Assembly (NCBI RefSeq): GCF_001442805.1
Contig: NZ_CP011131.1
Location: 5,456,001-5,520,000, forward strand
DNA length: 64,000 nt
Direction: 5' to 3'
From: Lysobacter gummosus
GTDB lineage: Bacteria; Pseudomonadota; Gammaproteobacteria; Xanthomonadales; Xanthomonadaceae
How positions within the stretch are numbered: the first letter of the stretch is position 1; every line of letters begins with the position of its first letter. Shown piece after piece: positions 17,342 through 25,424 of the stretch. The notes under the pieces were generated by a model. That model was given only the letters and a program-made list of their open reading frames with translations. It was not told the DNA's origin and did no database searches. A program made the translations under genes and the position numbers.

Positions 17342-17929
17342 GTGATCACGGACAGAGACGTCGCCAAGCAGGTTAGCGAAGGAGTTATCGCCATTTCGCG
17401 GATGATCGATGACACTCTCATAGCGGCAAAAGAACATTGTCCGGAGGAGGATTTCCGCCGACTGAGAGACGGTATGGCGCGCGTGTTGGGTGAGCTCTTG
17501 CTTGAAGTGCTCAATCCGCTTTATCGGGATCATCCGGACTTGGCACCCGAGGGGTTGTACATCCCTACCTCAATGAAGGAGCCGCCGCCTGATGCGCCGA
17601 AGGTGATCGCGCGTCGCCAACTCATGTATTCGCTGGACCATGCGCCAGGCAGTCGGTTTGATGTGGAGATTCGCGTCTTCTCGCCGTCTCGAACGAGTCG
17701 AGGACAGGCTGATGTTCATGATGAACACATGTGCCGCGTAGAGTATGTGGGCTTTCCTTTTGGGCCTGAGTGGCTTCATGGAATGGACTCACTTCAAGCG
17801 CTTCAGATTGGCACCAACATCGATCGTTTCCTCCTCGACTTCGAGAAGAACAAGCAAGTCCGCTTCTTTTGGCCCGATGGCTCGCGGTACTTTTCCGAAG
17901 AGATCACCCCAAGTCCTGACGAACCGTAG
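17342..17929 (+). CDS. DUF6968-like hypothetical protein (moron), 195 aa
   Basis: This gene runs against the late operon, from a GTG at 17342 with AAGGAAAAG upstream. The N-terminal half is helical (DRDVAKQVSEGVIAISRMID). The C-terminal half (VIARRQLMYSLDHAPGSRF, CRVEYVGFPFGPEWLHGMD, SLQALQIGTNIDRFLLDFE) resembles DUF6968-type small proteins that often occur as orphan immunity or antitoxin-like genes; this match is from memory. It overlaps the 3' end of the tape-measure gene by 26 bp on the opposite strand. It is probably lysogen cargo rather than a virion gene. Confidence 0.7.
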   Translation: MITDRDVAKQVSEGVIAISRMIDDTLIAAKEHCPEEDFRRLRDGMARVLGELLLEVLNPLYRDHPDLAPEGLYIPTSMKEPPPDAPKVIARRQLMYSLDHAPGSRFDVEIRVFSPSRTSRGQADVHDEHMCRVEYVGFPFGPEWLHGMDSLQALQIGTNIDRFLLDFEKNKQVRFFWPDGSRYFSEEITPSPDEP

Positions 17930-20594
17930 GAGCATTCGCTCGGATCGTCGATAGGATGACCTGACGACCAGCTTGGGTGCTCATGACGTTCACGATCTCT
18001 CGCGGGTCGAGATACAGCACGTTGGTGATCTGCGATCCACGCTGACCGGACTCCGATGGGGTTGGACCGCGCTCAGACATCGGCGCCCGCGACGGATTAG
18101 GGACACGCGGCGCTGGGGTAACCAACCCGCCCGATGCGTATCCGCGCAGGTTGTCGAGTGCGGCCATGCCGATCCGGTTGAAACGCGCCAGAAACGAACG
18201 GGCACCCGGCTGCCGCACGACCTCGCGACGATGGACGAACTCGCCGCGGTGGACGACGCCTGCGGGCGCGTACTTCGGCCCGGTACCGGTAAACCCGCCC
18301 GAAGCGAAGAACCCGCTCGCGCTCTTGGCGGCGTTAGCGGCCAATAGGGTCGCTGCGGCCGACTGCATCGCGGCTGCGGCCTTCAAAACCACACCGCCAG
18401 CCACGCCCAGCGCCACCGAGGCGCCTGTAATCGGCGTGGCATACGCGACGCCGGCCGCGGCGGCCTGAACGGGGTCCGGCTGGGCCACGTCAGGCGTCCT
18501 GCCCCCACCGACGATCTTGCTCACCAACGACATCAGCTTGGCCGTAGCCAGCGCTGCCAGTTGCTGGGAGGCGAGTTGTGCCAGCGACCGGGCCATGTCC
18601 TGTACCAAGCCCGTCAAGGCTTGGCGCAGGGTCAACGTGCCCGTCGCCAAGCCTTCTAAGGCATTGCTGAGACCGCTTTCAAATCCGTTGGTCAGCGTGA
18701 CGACCAGCTCGTTGGACTGAACCTTGAGCGCGGCCACCTGCGTGGTCAGATCCTTCACGCGCTCGATGGCGTCCGGCGATCCGGTCTTCGCCGCCAGTTG
18801 ATCCATCTTCGGCAGGAGTTGGTCCACCTCTGCCGCAGTGCGCGAATGCAGATCAATCAGTTCCCGGCGCGCGCCGATCTCGGTTAGCAGACCCGCCTGC
18901 TGTCGCGTCTGGATCGATTGCTCCTGTCGGGACTGATCCCCGAAGACGCGCTCGACTTGGGCCTGAAGCTCCTGCAACTCGGCCTGCGCCGACTCGGTAT
19001 CGATATGCAAACGCAGGGTCGATTCACCGACAACCCCGAGCCGCTTCATGTCGGCCAGCAGCGGCGCGTATTGCGCCGTCAACTCGCGCTCGCGCCCCTC
19101 TCGCTCTTTGCCTTGCACGCGCAGAATCGCGTTCTCGGCCGCCGCGACCGCTTCGGTCAGCTCCTTCCTGCGGTCATCGTCCTTGCGCTTCTGTTCGTCT
19201 TCCTCCTTCTTCTTTTCGGCTTTCCGCTTTGCATCGTCCTTGTCGCTGCCGGCCTTCCCTTTGACCTTGCTCGCGCCGTCCGCGATGGTCTTGGCGCTCG
19301 CCGCGAAGTCCTGCGCCGGCTTCGCATCCGCGCTGGTTTTCCAAAGCAGCTCAAGCTGGCTATTGGCTTTGCCGATGTCGTCGGCCATGTCACCGCCGGC
19401 CGCGCGCCAGGCCTCGGCCGTTTGCCGCACCAGACCCTTCGCGTCGCCAAAGGCTTTCTGCTGGACCTGGAAGAGCTGATCCGGCCCGGAGAAGTCGAAC
19501 TGCGCGACCTTCTTGACGGCCTCGACATAGGCGACGATCACCCGGCCGTTAAGAATCAGGTAGCGGCCGAAGTTCTCGATGCTGACCATCAGCGCGGCAA
19601 TGACGCGACCGATGATCTGGAATCCGACCTTCAACCCGATAAACGCGGTGACCGCGACACGAACGATCGACACCAGCACGTTGAATTTCTGACCGGCCGC
19701 ATCGGCGCTTCCGCCCGCCGTCACCAGCGCCGCGTTGTAGTTGGAAATGAAACTCGCCAGCGACGAAATTTCGGTGGATAGGGCGCCGGCCGCGCCGGTC
19801 GATCGCTCCATATCGCCCACCGTGACGGTGAAGGCGTTGCGCAACTGCGTCATGGCGCCGCCGATGGTCACCGGCAGTTTCGCGAATTCCTCGGCGACCG
19901 ACTTGCCTTGGGACTGAATCGCCCGAAGCACCAGCGTCGTGGTGAGCTTGCCTTCGGACGCGAGCTTCTTGAGATTGTCGGCGCCTTCGACGCCGAGTTC
20001 CTTCAGCCCCGTCTTGATGGCCTCGGCCAAGCGCGGGGTCTGCTCCAGGACCGAGTTCAGCTCCTCGCCGCCGAGCCGGCCCACGGAAAGCCCTTGGCCG
20101 AGTTGCATGATCGCGGCCTCACCGGACGCGCCAGAGGTGAAGCTCAGCGCCACTGCCTGAGAGACCGTCTGGGTCAGCCCCAGCAACTGATCCTGACCCA
20201 ACTTCAATGCCTGCGTGCTGCGCTCGATGCGCGCATACAAGTCGACGGTCGATGCCAGTGGCTGGCGCGTCGCCTGCGCGATCTGCTGCACGCCGCTGTA
20301 GGCGGTGTTGAATTCCTCCTGGGTCTTGGTCGCCAGCTTGAGCCGGCCTTGCAGATTGGTCGCTTCGTCCGCGATGTGCGCCAGCCCTTGCGCGGAGCGC
20401 AGCGACAGATAGCCCGCAGCGACACCACGGATCTCGGATTGGAGGCCGGACAACCCAGCCTGAGCTTTGCGGCCCGCTGCCTGCGACTCCGATGCAAACG
20501 ATCGGATGCGGGCGCCGGCCTGTTGCAGCGCGGCGTTCAGCGCCGCCGCGTTGCCCTTGAGCAGCAGCGTGATCGTGGTGTCGCGATTGGCCAT
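17904..20594 (-). CDS. phage tail tape-measure protein, 896 aa
   Basis: The gene sets tail length and forms part of the DNA-ejection channel. The N-terminus (DTTITLLLKGNAAALNAALQ) and LKLATKTQEEFNTAYSGVQQ match the tape-measure N-terminal domain. Around residues 305-335 there is a hydrophobic segment (FIGLKVGFQIIGRVIAALMV), and near residues 455-480 a charged coiled coil (KKKEEDEQKRKDDDRRKE). The C-terminus has the Gly-rich FFASGGFTGTGPKYAPAG and VHRGEFVHRREVVRQPGA typical of this family. It follows the lysis genes, which is unusual; in lambda it directly follows G/GT. Confidence 0.95.
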   Translation of the reverse strand: MANRDTTITLLLKGNAAALNAALQQAGARIRSFASESQAAGRKAQAGLSGLQSEIRGVAAGYLSLRSAQGLAHIADEATNLQGRLKLATKTQEEFNTAYSGVQQIAQATRQPLASTVDLYARIERSTQALKLGQDQLLGLTQTVSQAVALSFTSGASGEAAIMQLGQGLSVGRLGGEELNSVLEQTPRLAEAIKTGLKELGVEGADNLKKLASEGKLTTTLVLRAIQSQGKSVAEEFAKLPVTIGGAMTQLRNAFTVTVGDMERSTGAAGALSTEISSLASFISNYNAALVTAGGSADAAGQKFNVLVSIVRVAVTAFIGLKVGFQIIGRVIAALMVSIENFGRYLILNGRVIVAYVEAVKKVAQFDFSGPDQLFQVQQKAFGDAKGLVRQTAEAWRAAGGDMADDIGKANSQLELLWKTSADAKPAQDFAASAKTIADGASKVKGKAGSDKDDAKRKAEKKKEEDEQKRKDDDRRKELTEAVAAAENAILRVQGKEREGRERELTAQYAPLLADMKRLGVVGESTLRLHIDTESAQAELQELQAQVERVFGDQSRQEQSIQTRQQAGLLTEIGARRELIDLHSRTAAEVDQLLPKMDQLAAKTGSPDAIERVKDLTTQVAALKVQSNELVVTLTNGFESGLSNALEGLATGTLTLRQALTGLVQDMARSLAQLASQQLAALATAKLMSLVSKIVGGGRTPDVAQPDPVQAAAAGVAYATPITGASVALGVAGGVVLKAAAAMQSAAATLLAANAAKSASGFFASGGFTGTGPKYAPAGVVHRGEFVHRREVVRQPGARSFLARFNRIGMAALDNLRGYASGGLVTPAPRVPNPSRAPMSERGPTPSESGQRGSQITNVLYLDPREIVNVMSTQAGRQVILSTIRANAPTVRQDLG

Positions 20595-20597
20595 GGA

Positions 20598-20852
20598 TCA
20601 GGGCGTGTCGGTACGGCGCGCGGACGCCTGAGTCCAGCCGCACAGGCGGCGTCCGGTTTCGTTATGGGCCAGGATTTGCCGCGCCGTCAGATCGGTCAGT
20701 CGATCCTCCCGCGAGACCAGGATCGGCCGCGTCCAGGCGCAGCCCGTCGTTGCTTCCGTCACGCGACCAGTCGTCGTACAAGCGGTCAGCAGCGGAATCA
20801 GGCACAGCCACCGCCACCGGCGTCGTAGTGCCGGTCGGAAGATGCAGGACAT
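20598..20852 (-). CDS. outer-membrane spanin subunit, Rz1-like lipoprotein
   Basis: The frame overlaps the 3' half of the Rz-like gene and extends beyond it, the classic Rz/Rz1 arrangement. It has a basic N-terminus, a short hydrophobic stretch and a lipobox LLTAC with Cys25, then CAWTRPILVSREDRLTDLTA, which resembles other Rz1-type proteins of gpR phages. The mature protein would be anchored in the outer membrane and pair with the inner-membrane spanin to fuse the membranes at the end of lysis. It ends 4 bp before the tape-measure start. Confidence 0.8.
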   Translation of the reverse strand: MSCIFRPALRRRWRWLCLIPLLTACTTTGRVTEATTGCAWTRPILVSREDRLTDLTARQILAHNETGRRLCGWTQASARRTDTP

Positions 20853-21051
20853 CGGTGTCTACCTCGGTGCGGGTTTCAGAATCGGCGCGCTCGCCTTCGG
20901 CGATGCGTACTCGCTGCTCGCTCTCGCTGATGCGCACAGCGGTGTCGGTACGCTCACGCTGCCGCCCTTTCCAGCGACCCCAGCTGAAGGCGGCCAGCAC
21001 TGCGGCGAGCGCGGTCAGCACCGTGGTCGCCCAAACTTTCAGTGCGATCAT
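20662..21051 (-). CDS. inner-membrane spanin, Rz-like
   Basis: The start at 21051 gives MIALKVWATTVLTALAAVLA, an N-terminal signal anchor, then WGRWKGRQRERTDTAVRISE, a charged periplasmic coil. The protein is 129 aa. It overlaps the endolysin stop by 4 bp, and its 3' part encodes Rz1 in another frame. Length, topology and context fit an i-spanin; sequence identity with lambda Rz is not obvious, which is normal for this family. Confidence 0.8.
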   Translation of the reverse strand: MIALKVWATTVLTALAAVLAAFSWGRWKGRQRERTDTAVRISESEQRVRIAEGERADSETRTEVDTDVLHLPTGTTTPVAVAVPDSAADRLYDDWSRDGSNDGLRLDAADPGLAGGSTDRSDGAANPGP

Positions 21052-21524
21052 GCGATCTGACCTCCCGCCTTCTGGTACACGGCGAGCAGACTTTCTAGCG
21101 GCACTTCGCGCTGGCCGTAACCGGCGTCTGGTAGCGACGCCCAGGTCTTGCGCGACTTGCGCACGGCGCTGCTGATCCAGCCCTTCTTGATGTCGGCCAG
21201 CGCGCCGGTTTCGCGCAGCAGTTCGATTGCAGCTAGATCCTGGGAAGCGGGTCCGAAGTCCGGCAGCCTTAGATGATTGCGCAAACTGTTCCAGGTCTTC
21301 CAAAGGAACTGATAGCGGCCCGCGGCCGTGGAGTGGATTCGGTATTTGGGGAGCCATACCGGCTTACGCGGATGCTCCGCGTAGCGGGTAAACGTTTTGC
21401 CGCCGACCATCACGTCGTAACCGCCGTGCTCGCTGAACCGCTCCACGCCTTCGGCGTGCGCGATCATGTCCAGGAAGGCGATGACGTTTTGGCCGCCGGC
21501 TTGCTCAGCGGAGAGGCGTGCCAT
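21048..21524 (-). CDS. phage endolysin, lambda gpR-type lytic transglycosylase
   Basis: The protein is 158 aa, as in lambda gpR. It aligns along its length: FLDMIAHAEGVERFSEHGGY, DVMVGGKTFTRYAEHPRKP, STAAGRYQFLWKTW, SQDLAAIELLRETGAL and WASLPDAGYGQ. The Glu of AHAEG (Glu25) corresponds to catalytic Glu19 of lambda gpR. It has no signal peptide, so it needs the holin for access to peptidoglycan. It overlaps the holin gene by 20 bp and Rz by 4 bp. Confidence 0.95.
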   Translation of the reverse strand: MARLSAEQAGGQNVIAFLDMIAHAEGVERFSEHGGYDVMVGGKTFTRYAEHPRKPVWLPKYRIHSTAAGRYQFLWKTWNSLRNHLRLPDFGPASQDLAAIELLRETGALADIKKGWISSAVRKSRKTWASLPDAGYGQREVPLESLLAVYQKAGGQIA

Positions 21525-21726
21525 TGGCCCCTCGCTGCTGGAACAGGCGGCCGATCAGGCCCAACACCAGCAGGCCGGCGGTGACGCTGGCCGCGATGCG
21601 GTCAGGGACGTGGACGCGCAGGTCGTCGGGCAGATTCAGCCACACGCCTTGGAGCGCGATGGCCACAGTCATGGCTTGCACGCTAAGGAAGCGCCACGCT
21701 TGGCGCCAGTTCTCGATCAGTTTCAT
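21505..21726 (-). CDS. phage holin, small membrane protein of 73 aa
   Basis: The protein starts MKLIENWRQAWRFLSVQAMT and has two hydrophobic segments, about residues 12-30 (AWRFLSVQAMTVAIALQGVW) and 44-62 (IAASVTAGLLVLGLIGRLF). This matches the short holins that begin MKLI-NWRQAW-FSVQAM in related siphophages. It times lysis by opening the membrane for the endolysin. Its ATG overlaps the stop of the tail-chaperone extension frame (ATGA). Confidence 0.85.
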   Translation of the reverse strand: MKLIENWRQAWRFLSVQAMTVAIALQGVWLNLPDDLRVHVPDRIAASVTAGLLVLGLIGRLFQQRGANGTPLR

Positions 21727-21989
21727 GGAGATTTCCGAAGGGATTGGATGAAGGCGGTGACGTCGCGGCCGCCGGCGAAACCGGCGTTGACGTCCTCAAT
21801 GCGCTCAGCGCGCAGCGCGCGTTCACGCTGGATCGCGACGCGGTAGAACAACCCGAGTTGGCGCGCGGTGGCGCGCTCGATCCACGGCCAGTCGTGGCCG
21901 TGATCGATCAGGGTGGCGAGGACACTGGGCCAGTCGTTGCCGGGTCCGCGCGCCGCAGTTCCAGCGCCGCGATCACGCGCTGCAAAAAA
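21723..21989 (-). CDS. frameshift-extension (T-like) of the tail assembly chaperone
   Basis: In the -1 frame relative to the G-like gene, the DNA is open from the U9 run at 21992-21984 to a TGA at 21725-21723 that overlaps the holin ATG. The peptide (PSVLATLIDHGHDWPWIERA, TARQLGLFYRVAIQRERALR, DVNAGFAGGRDVTAFIQSLR) looks like genuine protein but has no good start codon of its own. This is the lambda G/GT layout: a small share of ribosomes slip back one base to make a longer chaperone. No other gene accounts for this stretch. Confidence 0.7.
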   Translation of the reverse strand, partial: FFAARDRGAGTAARGPGNDWPSVLATLIDHGHDWPWIERATARQLGLFYRVAIQRERALRAERIEDVNAGFAGGRDVTAFIQSLRKSP

Positions 21990-22339
21990 AAATCGGCGTT
22001 GACCGCCCAGAAGGTCAGCAGCAACAGGTCGCCGTGCGCGGCACTGAGCGAATGCACGAACTCGACGGATTGATCACTGGCCTGGGCCAGCAATTCGACC
22101 GTCGCCTCCGGGTGCTGCGCGCAGACGCCATGCAGACGACCGAGATCAATATCGCCGTCGTCGGTCTGCTCGACCAGGTCGCCGACCAATGCGGCAATCT
22201 GCGCGTGCATGCGCAGGCTTTCGAAGAAACCGATCTCGCGAACGGTCACGGTGCGATCGCCCAGCGGCAGCACGCGGTTCGGTTGCAGCACGGTTAGTTC
22301 GTCGGCCGGAGGCGTGGGGCGTTGGACTTTGCGCGCCAT
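21908..22339 (-). CDS. tail assembly chaperone, gpG-like (DUF6631-like)
   Basis: The protein is 143 aa, starts MARKVQRPTPPADELTVLQP and carries LPLGDRTVTVREIGFFESLR and DLLLLTFWAVNADFFLQRVI. It lies between the tube protein and the next structural genes, the standard place for the G/GT chaperone that coats the tape measure. Near its 3' end the codons GAT TTT TTT TTG form a U9 run, a slip site (see the separate entry). Its ATG overlaps the stop of the tube gene by one base. Confidence 0.8.
   Translation of the reverse strand: MARKVQRPTPPADELTVLQPNRVLPLGDRTVTVREIGFFESLRMHAQIAALVGDLVEQTDDGDIDLGRLHGVCAQHPEATVELLAQASDQSVEFVHSLSAAHGDLLLLTFWAVNADFFLQRVIAALELRRADPATTGPVSSPP
21983..21994 (-). promoter_or_regulatory. 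putative programmed -1 ribosomal frameshift site (U9)
   Basis: Nine consecutive A residues on the plus strand (21984-21992) give U9 in the mRNA. In the frame of the chaperone gene the codons are GAU UUU UUU UUG, so a U UUU UUU heptamer in the X-XXY-YYZ phase is present. A -1 slip joins the G-like frame to the open frame ending at 21723 without meeting a stop. Confidence 0.65.
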
Positions 22340-23097
22340 TACGCCCTCACCATTTCGATCCGACCAAAGCCGCCCAGGGTCGGGTCCAGCGCGCGGGTTT
22401 CATCGAACAAGGCCGCGCCCGACAGCTGCAGGCTGCCCCATTCCTCGGAGATCAAGTCGAGCTGCTCGATAGGGTTGAACGCGACCCGGTACAGCGTGAC
22501 CTTTGCGCGGCGGCCGTTGACGGTGTTGATGCCGTCCAAGAACAGCATTCGCTCCGGCGGCGGCGTATTGAACAGGGCGATGTTGACCGTCTCGCCATGC
22601 TGGTAGGTGGCCTTGAACGGTTGCGTGTGGCCATCGACCTTGCGCAAGCCGATCACGCCGGCCGAGGGCGATTCGGTCCACCAATTGGCGGCCGGCACCG
22701 TAACCGGCGGCGTCGCACTGTCGGTCAGCGACAGTTCGCTGATCCAGCCGCGATCGAGCGCGACCAGGTCGTTGGCCTTCAGCCCCGGCGGCAGCAGTTC
22801 ATTGCTGATCGCGCCCGCCGGCAGGGTCGCCGGAATCGAGTACAGCCCCTCGGCGATGTTCTCCGGGGTCGCCTCGTCCAGCGTCAGGTTGACGTTGGCG
22901 GTCTTGCTCTGGACTAGGCGGCCGTACAGCATGCGGTTGCCGCTGAACGACTCGGTCTTGTCCGAGTTCTGAACCTCCAGCGCGAGTTGGAGCTGGGGCG
23001 CATTACCCACCCATCGCAGCGGGCCGGGCTTGCCACTGGGTTGGCGCTGGGCTAGGTAAACCTTGCCCTGAAAGGAAAACAGGTCCTGCGCGGCCAT
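22339..23097 (-). CDS. major tail tube protein (gpV-like)
   Basis: The protein is 252 aa: LFSFQGKVYLAQRQPSGKPG, LQLALEVQNSDKTESFSGNR, ANVNLTLDEATPENIAEGLY and MLFLDGINTVNGRRAKVTLY. This matches the major tail tube family of siphophages with gpE-type capsids. It would stack as rings around the tape measure. It sits between the gpZ-like gene and the chaperone gene, as expected. A hairpin lies in the 52-bp gap upstream. Confidence 0.9.
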   Translation of the reverse strand: MAAQDLFSFQGKVYLAQRQPSGKPGPLRWVGNAPQLQLALEVQNSDKTESFSGNRMLYGRLVQSKTANVNLTLDEATPENIAEGLYSIPATLPAGAISNELLPPGLKANDLVALDRGWISELSLTDSATPPVTVPAANWWTESPSAGVIGLRKVDGHTQPFKATYQHGETVNIALFNTPPPERMLFLDGINTVNGRRAKVTLYRVAFNPIEQLDLISEEWGSLQLSGAALFDETRALDPTLGGFGRIEMVRA

Positions 23098-23130
23098 CGG
23101 TCGCGTTGCTCCTATATATATGGTGTCAGG

Positions 23131-23146
23131 CTGCCGAGCGGCAGCG
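23131..23146 (-). other. small hairpin between the gpZ-like and tube genes
   Basis: GCTGCCG/CGGCAGC around AG forms a 7-bp stem in the only sizeable gap (52 bp) of the tail operon. An AT-rich run (TATATATA) lies beside it, on the tube-gene side. It may set the level of the abundant tube protein by processing, partial termination or an internal promoter. No function is shown. Confidence 0.4.
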
Positions 23147-23149
23147 GGT

Positions 23150-23698
23150 TCAGGTACGCAGCGAGCGCAGCAGCAGCCGGTCGATCTCAGCGGTGATCAC
23201 ATCCAGACCCGCCTGACCCACGCGTTCGGGCCGGTCGCCTTTGCGCAACATCTGCGCCAGGGACGGGCCATACAGGCGACGGATTGGGGTGCGCGGGACG
23301 CGTTTCTCGCCCGCCACCGGCGTGCGTTCGAAGGCAATGTCGGCACCGCCGTGGCGGCGATGGAAACCCGAGCGCGTGAAGCCGCGTCGACCACGAACTG
23401 CGGTGAAGTCCAGGCCGCGGTCGTCGGCGCTGCGCTTGGAGGCGAAGTTGCGCAGGCCCACGCCGCGCGCGACGCCGACCAGCTCGACGCCCTCGCGGGT
23501 GGTACGCACGCTGACGCCGGCCCGGATGCGCTGGGCCGTTAAGGCGTACTCGGTCTGGATATCGCGCCGGGCGATGACCGGCCAACGACGTCGTAGGGTG
23601 CCCAACGCACGGCGCTGGGCCACCGCCACCTTCGCCGGAATGTCGCTGATGCGTTTGGCCGCATCCAGCTCCCCGTCCGCATCGATGGACAGGTCCAT
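23150..23698 (-). CDS. minor tail protein, gpZ-like
   Basis: The start at 23698 gives MDLSIDADGELDAAKRISDI and overlaps the stop of the gpU-like gene by one base. It continues VAQRRALGTLRRRWPVIARR and is strongly basic, with RRGFTRSGFHRR and ERTPVAGEKRVPRTPIRRLY. Length (182 aa) and gene position fit minor tail protein Z, which helps join tail and head. The open frame upstream of 23698 overlaps the preceding gene and is not used. Confidence 0.8.
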   Translation of the reverse strand: MDLSIDADGELDAAKRISDIPAKVAVAQRRALGTLRRRWPVIARRDIQTEYALTAQRIRAGVSVRTTREGVELVGVARGVGLRNFASKRSADDRGLDFTAVRGRRGFTRSGFHRRHGGADIAFERTPVAGEKRVPRTPIRRLYGPSLAQMLRKGDRPERVGQAGLDVITAEIDRLLLRSLRT

Positions 23699-24126
23699 CA
23701 GCGGCGGTATCGGATCGTCAAGGCGACTTGGACGGCGACGACCGGCAATCCTTCCGGGCGGTCGAGGAACACGATGTCCTCGACCTGCACCGGCAGGGCC
23801 TGCGGCAGCGGAATCCAATCATCGAGGGCATCCTCAATATCGGCGGCAATGGCGTGCGATCGGGAATGGGCGTCGGCCAAGGAGACCGGCACCGTCGCTT
23901 CAGCCAGGGCTTGTAGTACGCGATATCGCCCATGGGGCTTGTTGGCGTCGCGCTGAATGCCCAACGCGGCCAGCGTCAGCCCGGTCACGTCGTCGTCGGA
24001 ATGCTGGGCCGGTTCCAGTGCGACCGCGGCGCCGATGTCGGTGCGGTAGTTCGCCGCCGTTCGGATTCCGGCCAACCGCTCGGCGACCCGCTGCAACAGC
24101 GTCCAGCTCTGCGCAGCGCTAACCAT
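23698..24126 (-). CDS. tail terminator protein, gpU-like
   Basis: The protein is 142 aa, as for gpU. It contains VTGLTLAALGIQRDANKPHG, RVLQALAEATVPVSLADAHS and DIEDALDDWIPLPQALPVQV, with DIVFLDRPEGLPVVAVQVAL near the end. The gpU family caps the growing tail tube to fix its length. It overlaps the head-tail joining gene by 8 bp. Confidence 0.8.
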   Translation of the reverse strand: MVSAAQSWTLLQRVAERLAGIRTAANYRTDIGAAVALEPAQHSDDDVTGLTLAALGIQRDANKPHGRYRVLQALAEATVPVSLADAHSRSHAIAADIEDALDDWIPLPQALPVQVEDIVFLDRPEGLPVVAVQVALTIRYRR

Positions 24127-24409
24127 GCAGGACCGCCTCGTTGATCAGGCCGTCGTCCTTGACCACCGTCTCAACCGTCTGCGTGCGATCGGGCAAGGTG
24201 ACTTCGTCGCCGCGGCGGAACAGCCACTCCCGATTGCGCGCGATGACATGGCGAGCGCGACCGACGACCTGCTGAAACTCACCGAGGCGCTCGACGCCGT
24301 CGCGTACGACCAGAATGATTCGGATCGGGGGCAGATCGACCCGCCTGACCTGAGCGACGACGCCGAGCGCAGAGAAGATTAAGTCGTCTGCTGTGGAGAA
24401 CGCGTCCAT
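24119..24409 (-). CDS. head-tail joining protein, gpFII-like
   Basis: The protein is 96 aa, starts MDAFSTADDLIFSALGVVAQ and contains RDGVERLGEFQQVVGRARHV and FRRGDEVTLPDRTQTVETVV. The stretch describing a beta barrel after an N-terminal helix fits the FII-type adaptor, which completes heads and forms the tail attachment site. It lies between the major capsid and gpU-like genes, exactly as in lambda. Confidence 0.75.
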   Translation of the reverse strand: MDAFSTADDLIFSALGVVAQVRRVDLPPIRIILVVRDGVERLGEFQQVVGRARHVIARNREWLFRRGDEVTLPDRTQTVETVVKDDGLINEAVLHG

Positions 24410-24413
24410 AGAT

Positions 24414-25421
24414 TCACGCTTTCAATTTCACCAGCAACGCTGGGCGATGGCACATTGGCAGGGGATTGGACTGCGTATGCAGGTCCGTGCCGCGATCGAA
24501 CTTGCGCGGGGCCTGCTTGCTGTAGAGCAGTTGACCCAACGTGTTCACGGTCTCGTTGAAGTCGGCCGGCGCCACGTAGGTGGCAAACGTGTCGAGTGTG
24601 CCGAGCGGGAACGCATGGGCTTCACCGGCCTCAATAAAGCGGCGGCTTTTACCATCCGCATCGCTCGCCTCTCCGGAATATTCCTCGAAACGTACACCAG
24701 CGAAGCGGAAATCCGACCGCATGTCGTCGCGAAGGGCCGCACCTTCTTGCCATAGATGGTAAGCCTCCTTGACCTTATCGTGTCCCGAAAGCGCATCGAA
24801 AAACTCTGGCGAAACCAAAACATGAATTCCGCTCATGCGCTCGCCCTTAAGCGACTTACCCATATAGCGTTTGAGATCGATACATTTTTGGCGGACGTCG
24901 GTTTCTTTATTCGCCAATTGAAAGTCGAAGACCTTGGGTGTGATATCGAAGATATCGAATAGGTTTGCTAGCTCACTTCCGTCCGCATCCAAAATCACTC
25001 CCTTGAGGGCACCCATACGCAAGTGCTCCAGCGTAATAGCGTGTTTGTTGCGCATGGTCTGCAGGTGGTCTGCCATGACTCCGGCAATCGTTTCGAGCTC
25101 GGATTCCGAGCTGAAGGAACGCACTCCAATGACTTCCTCGGGAAGAACTACGTCGTCGTGCGGGATATGCGGCACATTGAAGGCGCGCAGCGATCGCTTT
25201 CCTCGTTTTCCGACAGTGCCGGCCGACCCCACAGGTTGCGTCGGCAGCAGCGACAAGATGCCGTTGCGTTCTTCAACCGTTACTTGGCGCGTCCGCACTG
25301 GCTTTACTGGAAATAGATTCAATTCATCCAGACGGCCATACTGATTTGGCAGAAAATTGATTGCCGCCGTCAGCGCGCTCATCGAGAACGCCGGGTTATG
25401 GAACGGGTTGTTCATCGACAT
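24414..25421 (-). CDS. major capsid protein, gpE family
   Basis: The protein is about 335 aa and matches lambda gpE along its length: NPAFSMSALTAAINFLPNQY, GRLDELNLFPVKPVRTRQVT, HDDVVLPEEVIGVRSFSSES, MRNKHAITLEHLRMGALKGV and AGVRFEEYSGEASDADGKSR. It has the HK97 capsid fold. A TTG at 25424 precedes the ATG at 25421, but the ATG is preferred. The gene follows the decoration protein by 3 bp. Confidence 0.95.
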   Translation of the reverse strand: MSMNNPFHNPAFSMSALTAAINFLPNQYGRLDELNLFPVKPVRTRQVTVEERNGILSLLPTQPVGSAGTVGKRGKRSLRAFNVPHIPHDDVVLPEEVIGVRSFSSESELETIAGVMADHLQTMRNKHAITLEHLRMGALKGVILDADGSELANLFDIFDITPKVFDFQLANKETDVRQKCIDLKRYMGKSLKGERMSGIHVLVSPEFFDALSGHDKVKEAYHLWQEGAALRDDMRSDFRFAGVRFEEYSGEASDADGKSRRFIEAGEAHAFPLGTLDTFATYVAPADFNETVNTLGQLLYSKQAPRKFDRGTDLHTQSNPLPMCHRPALLVKLKA

Positions 25422-25424
25422 CAA

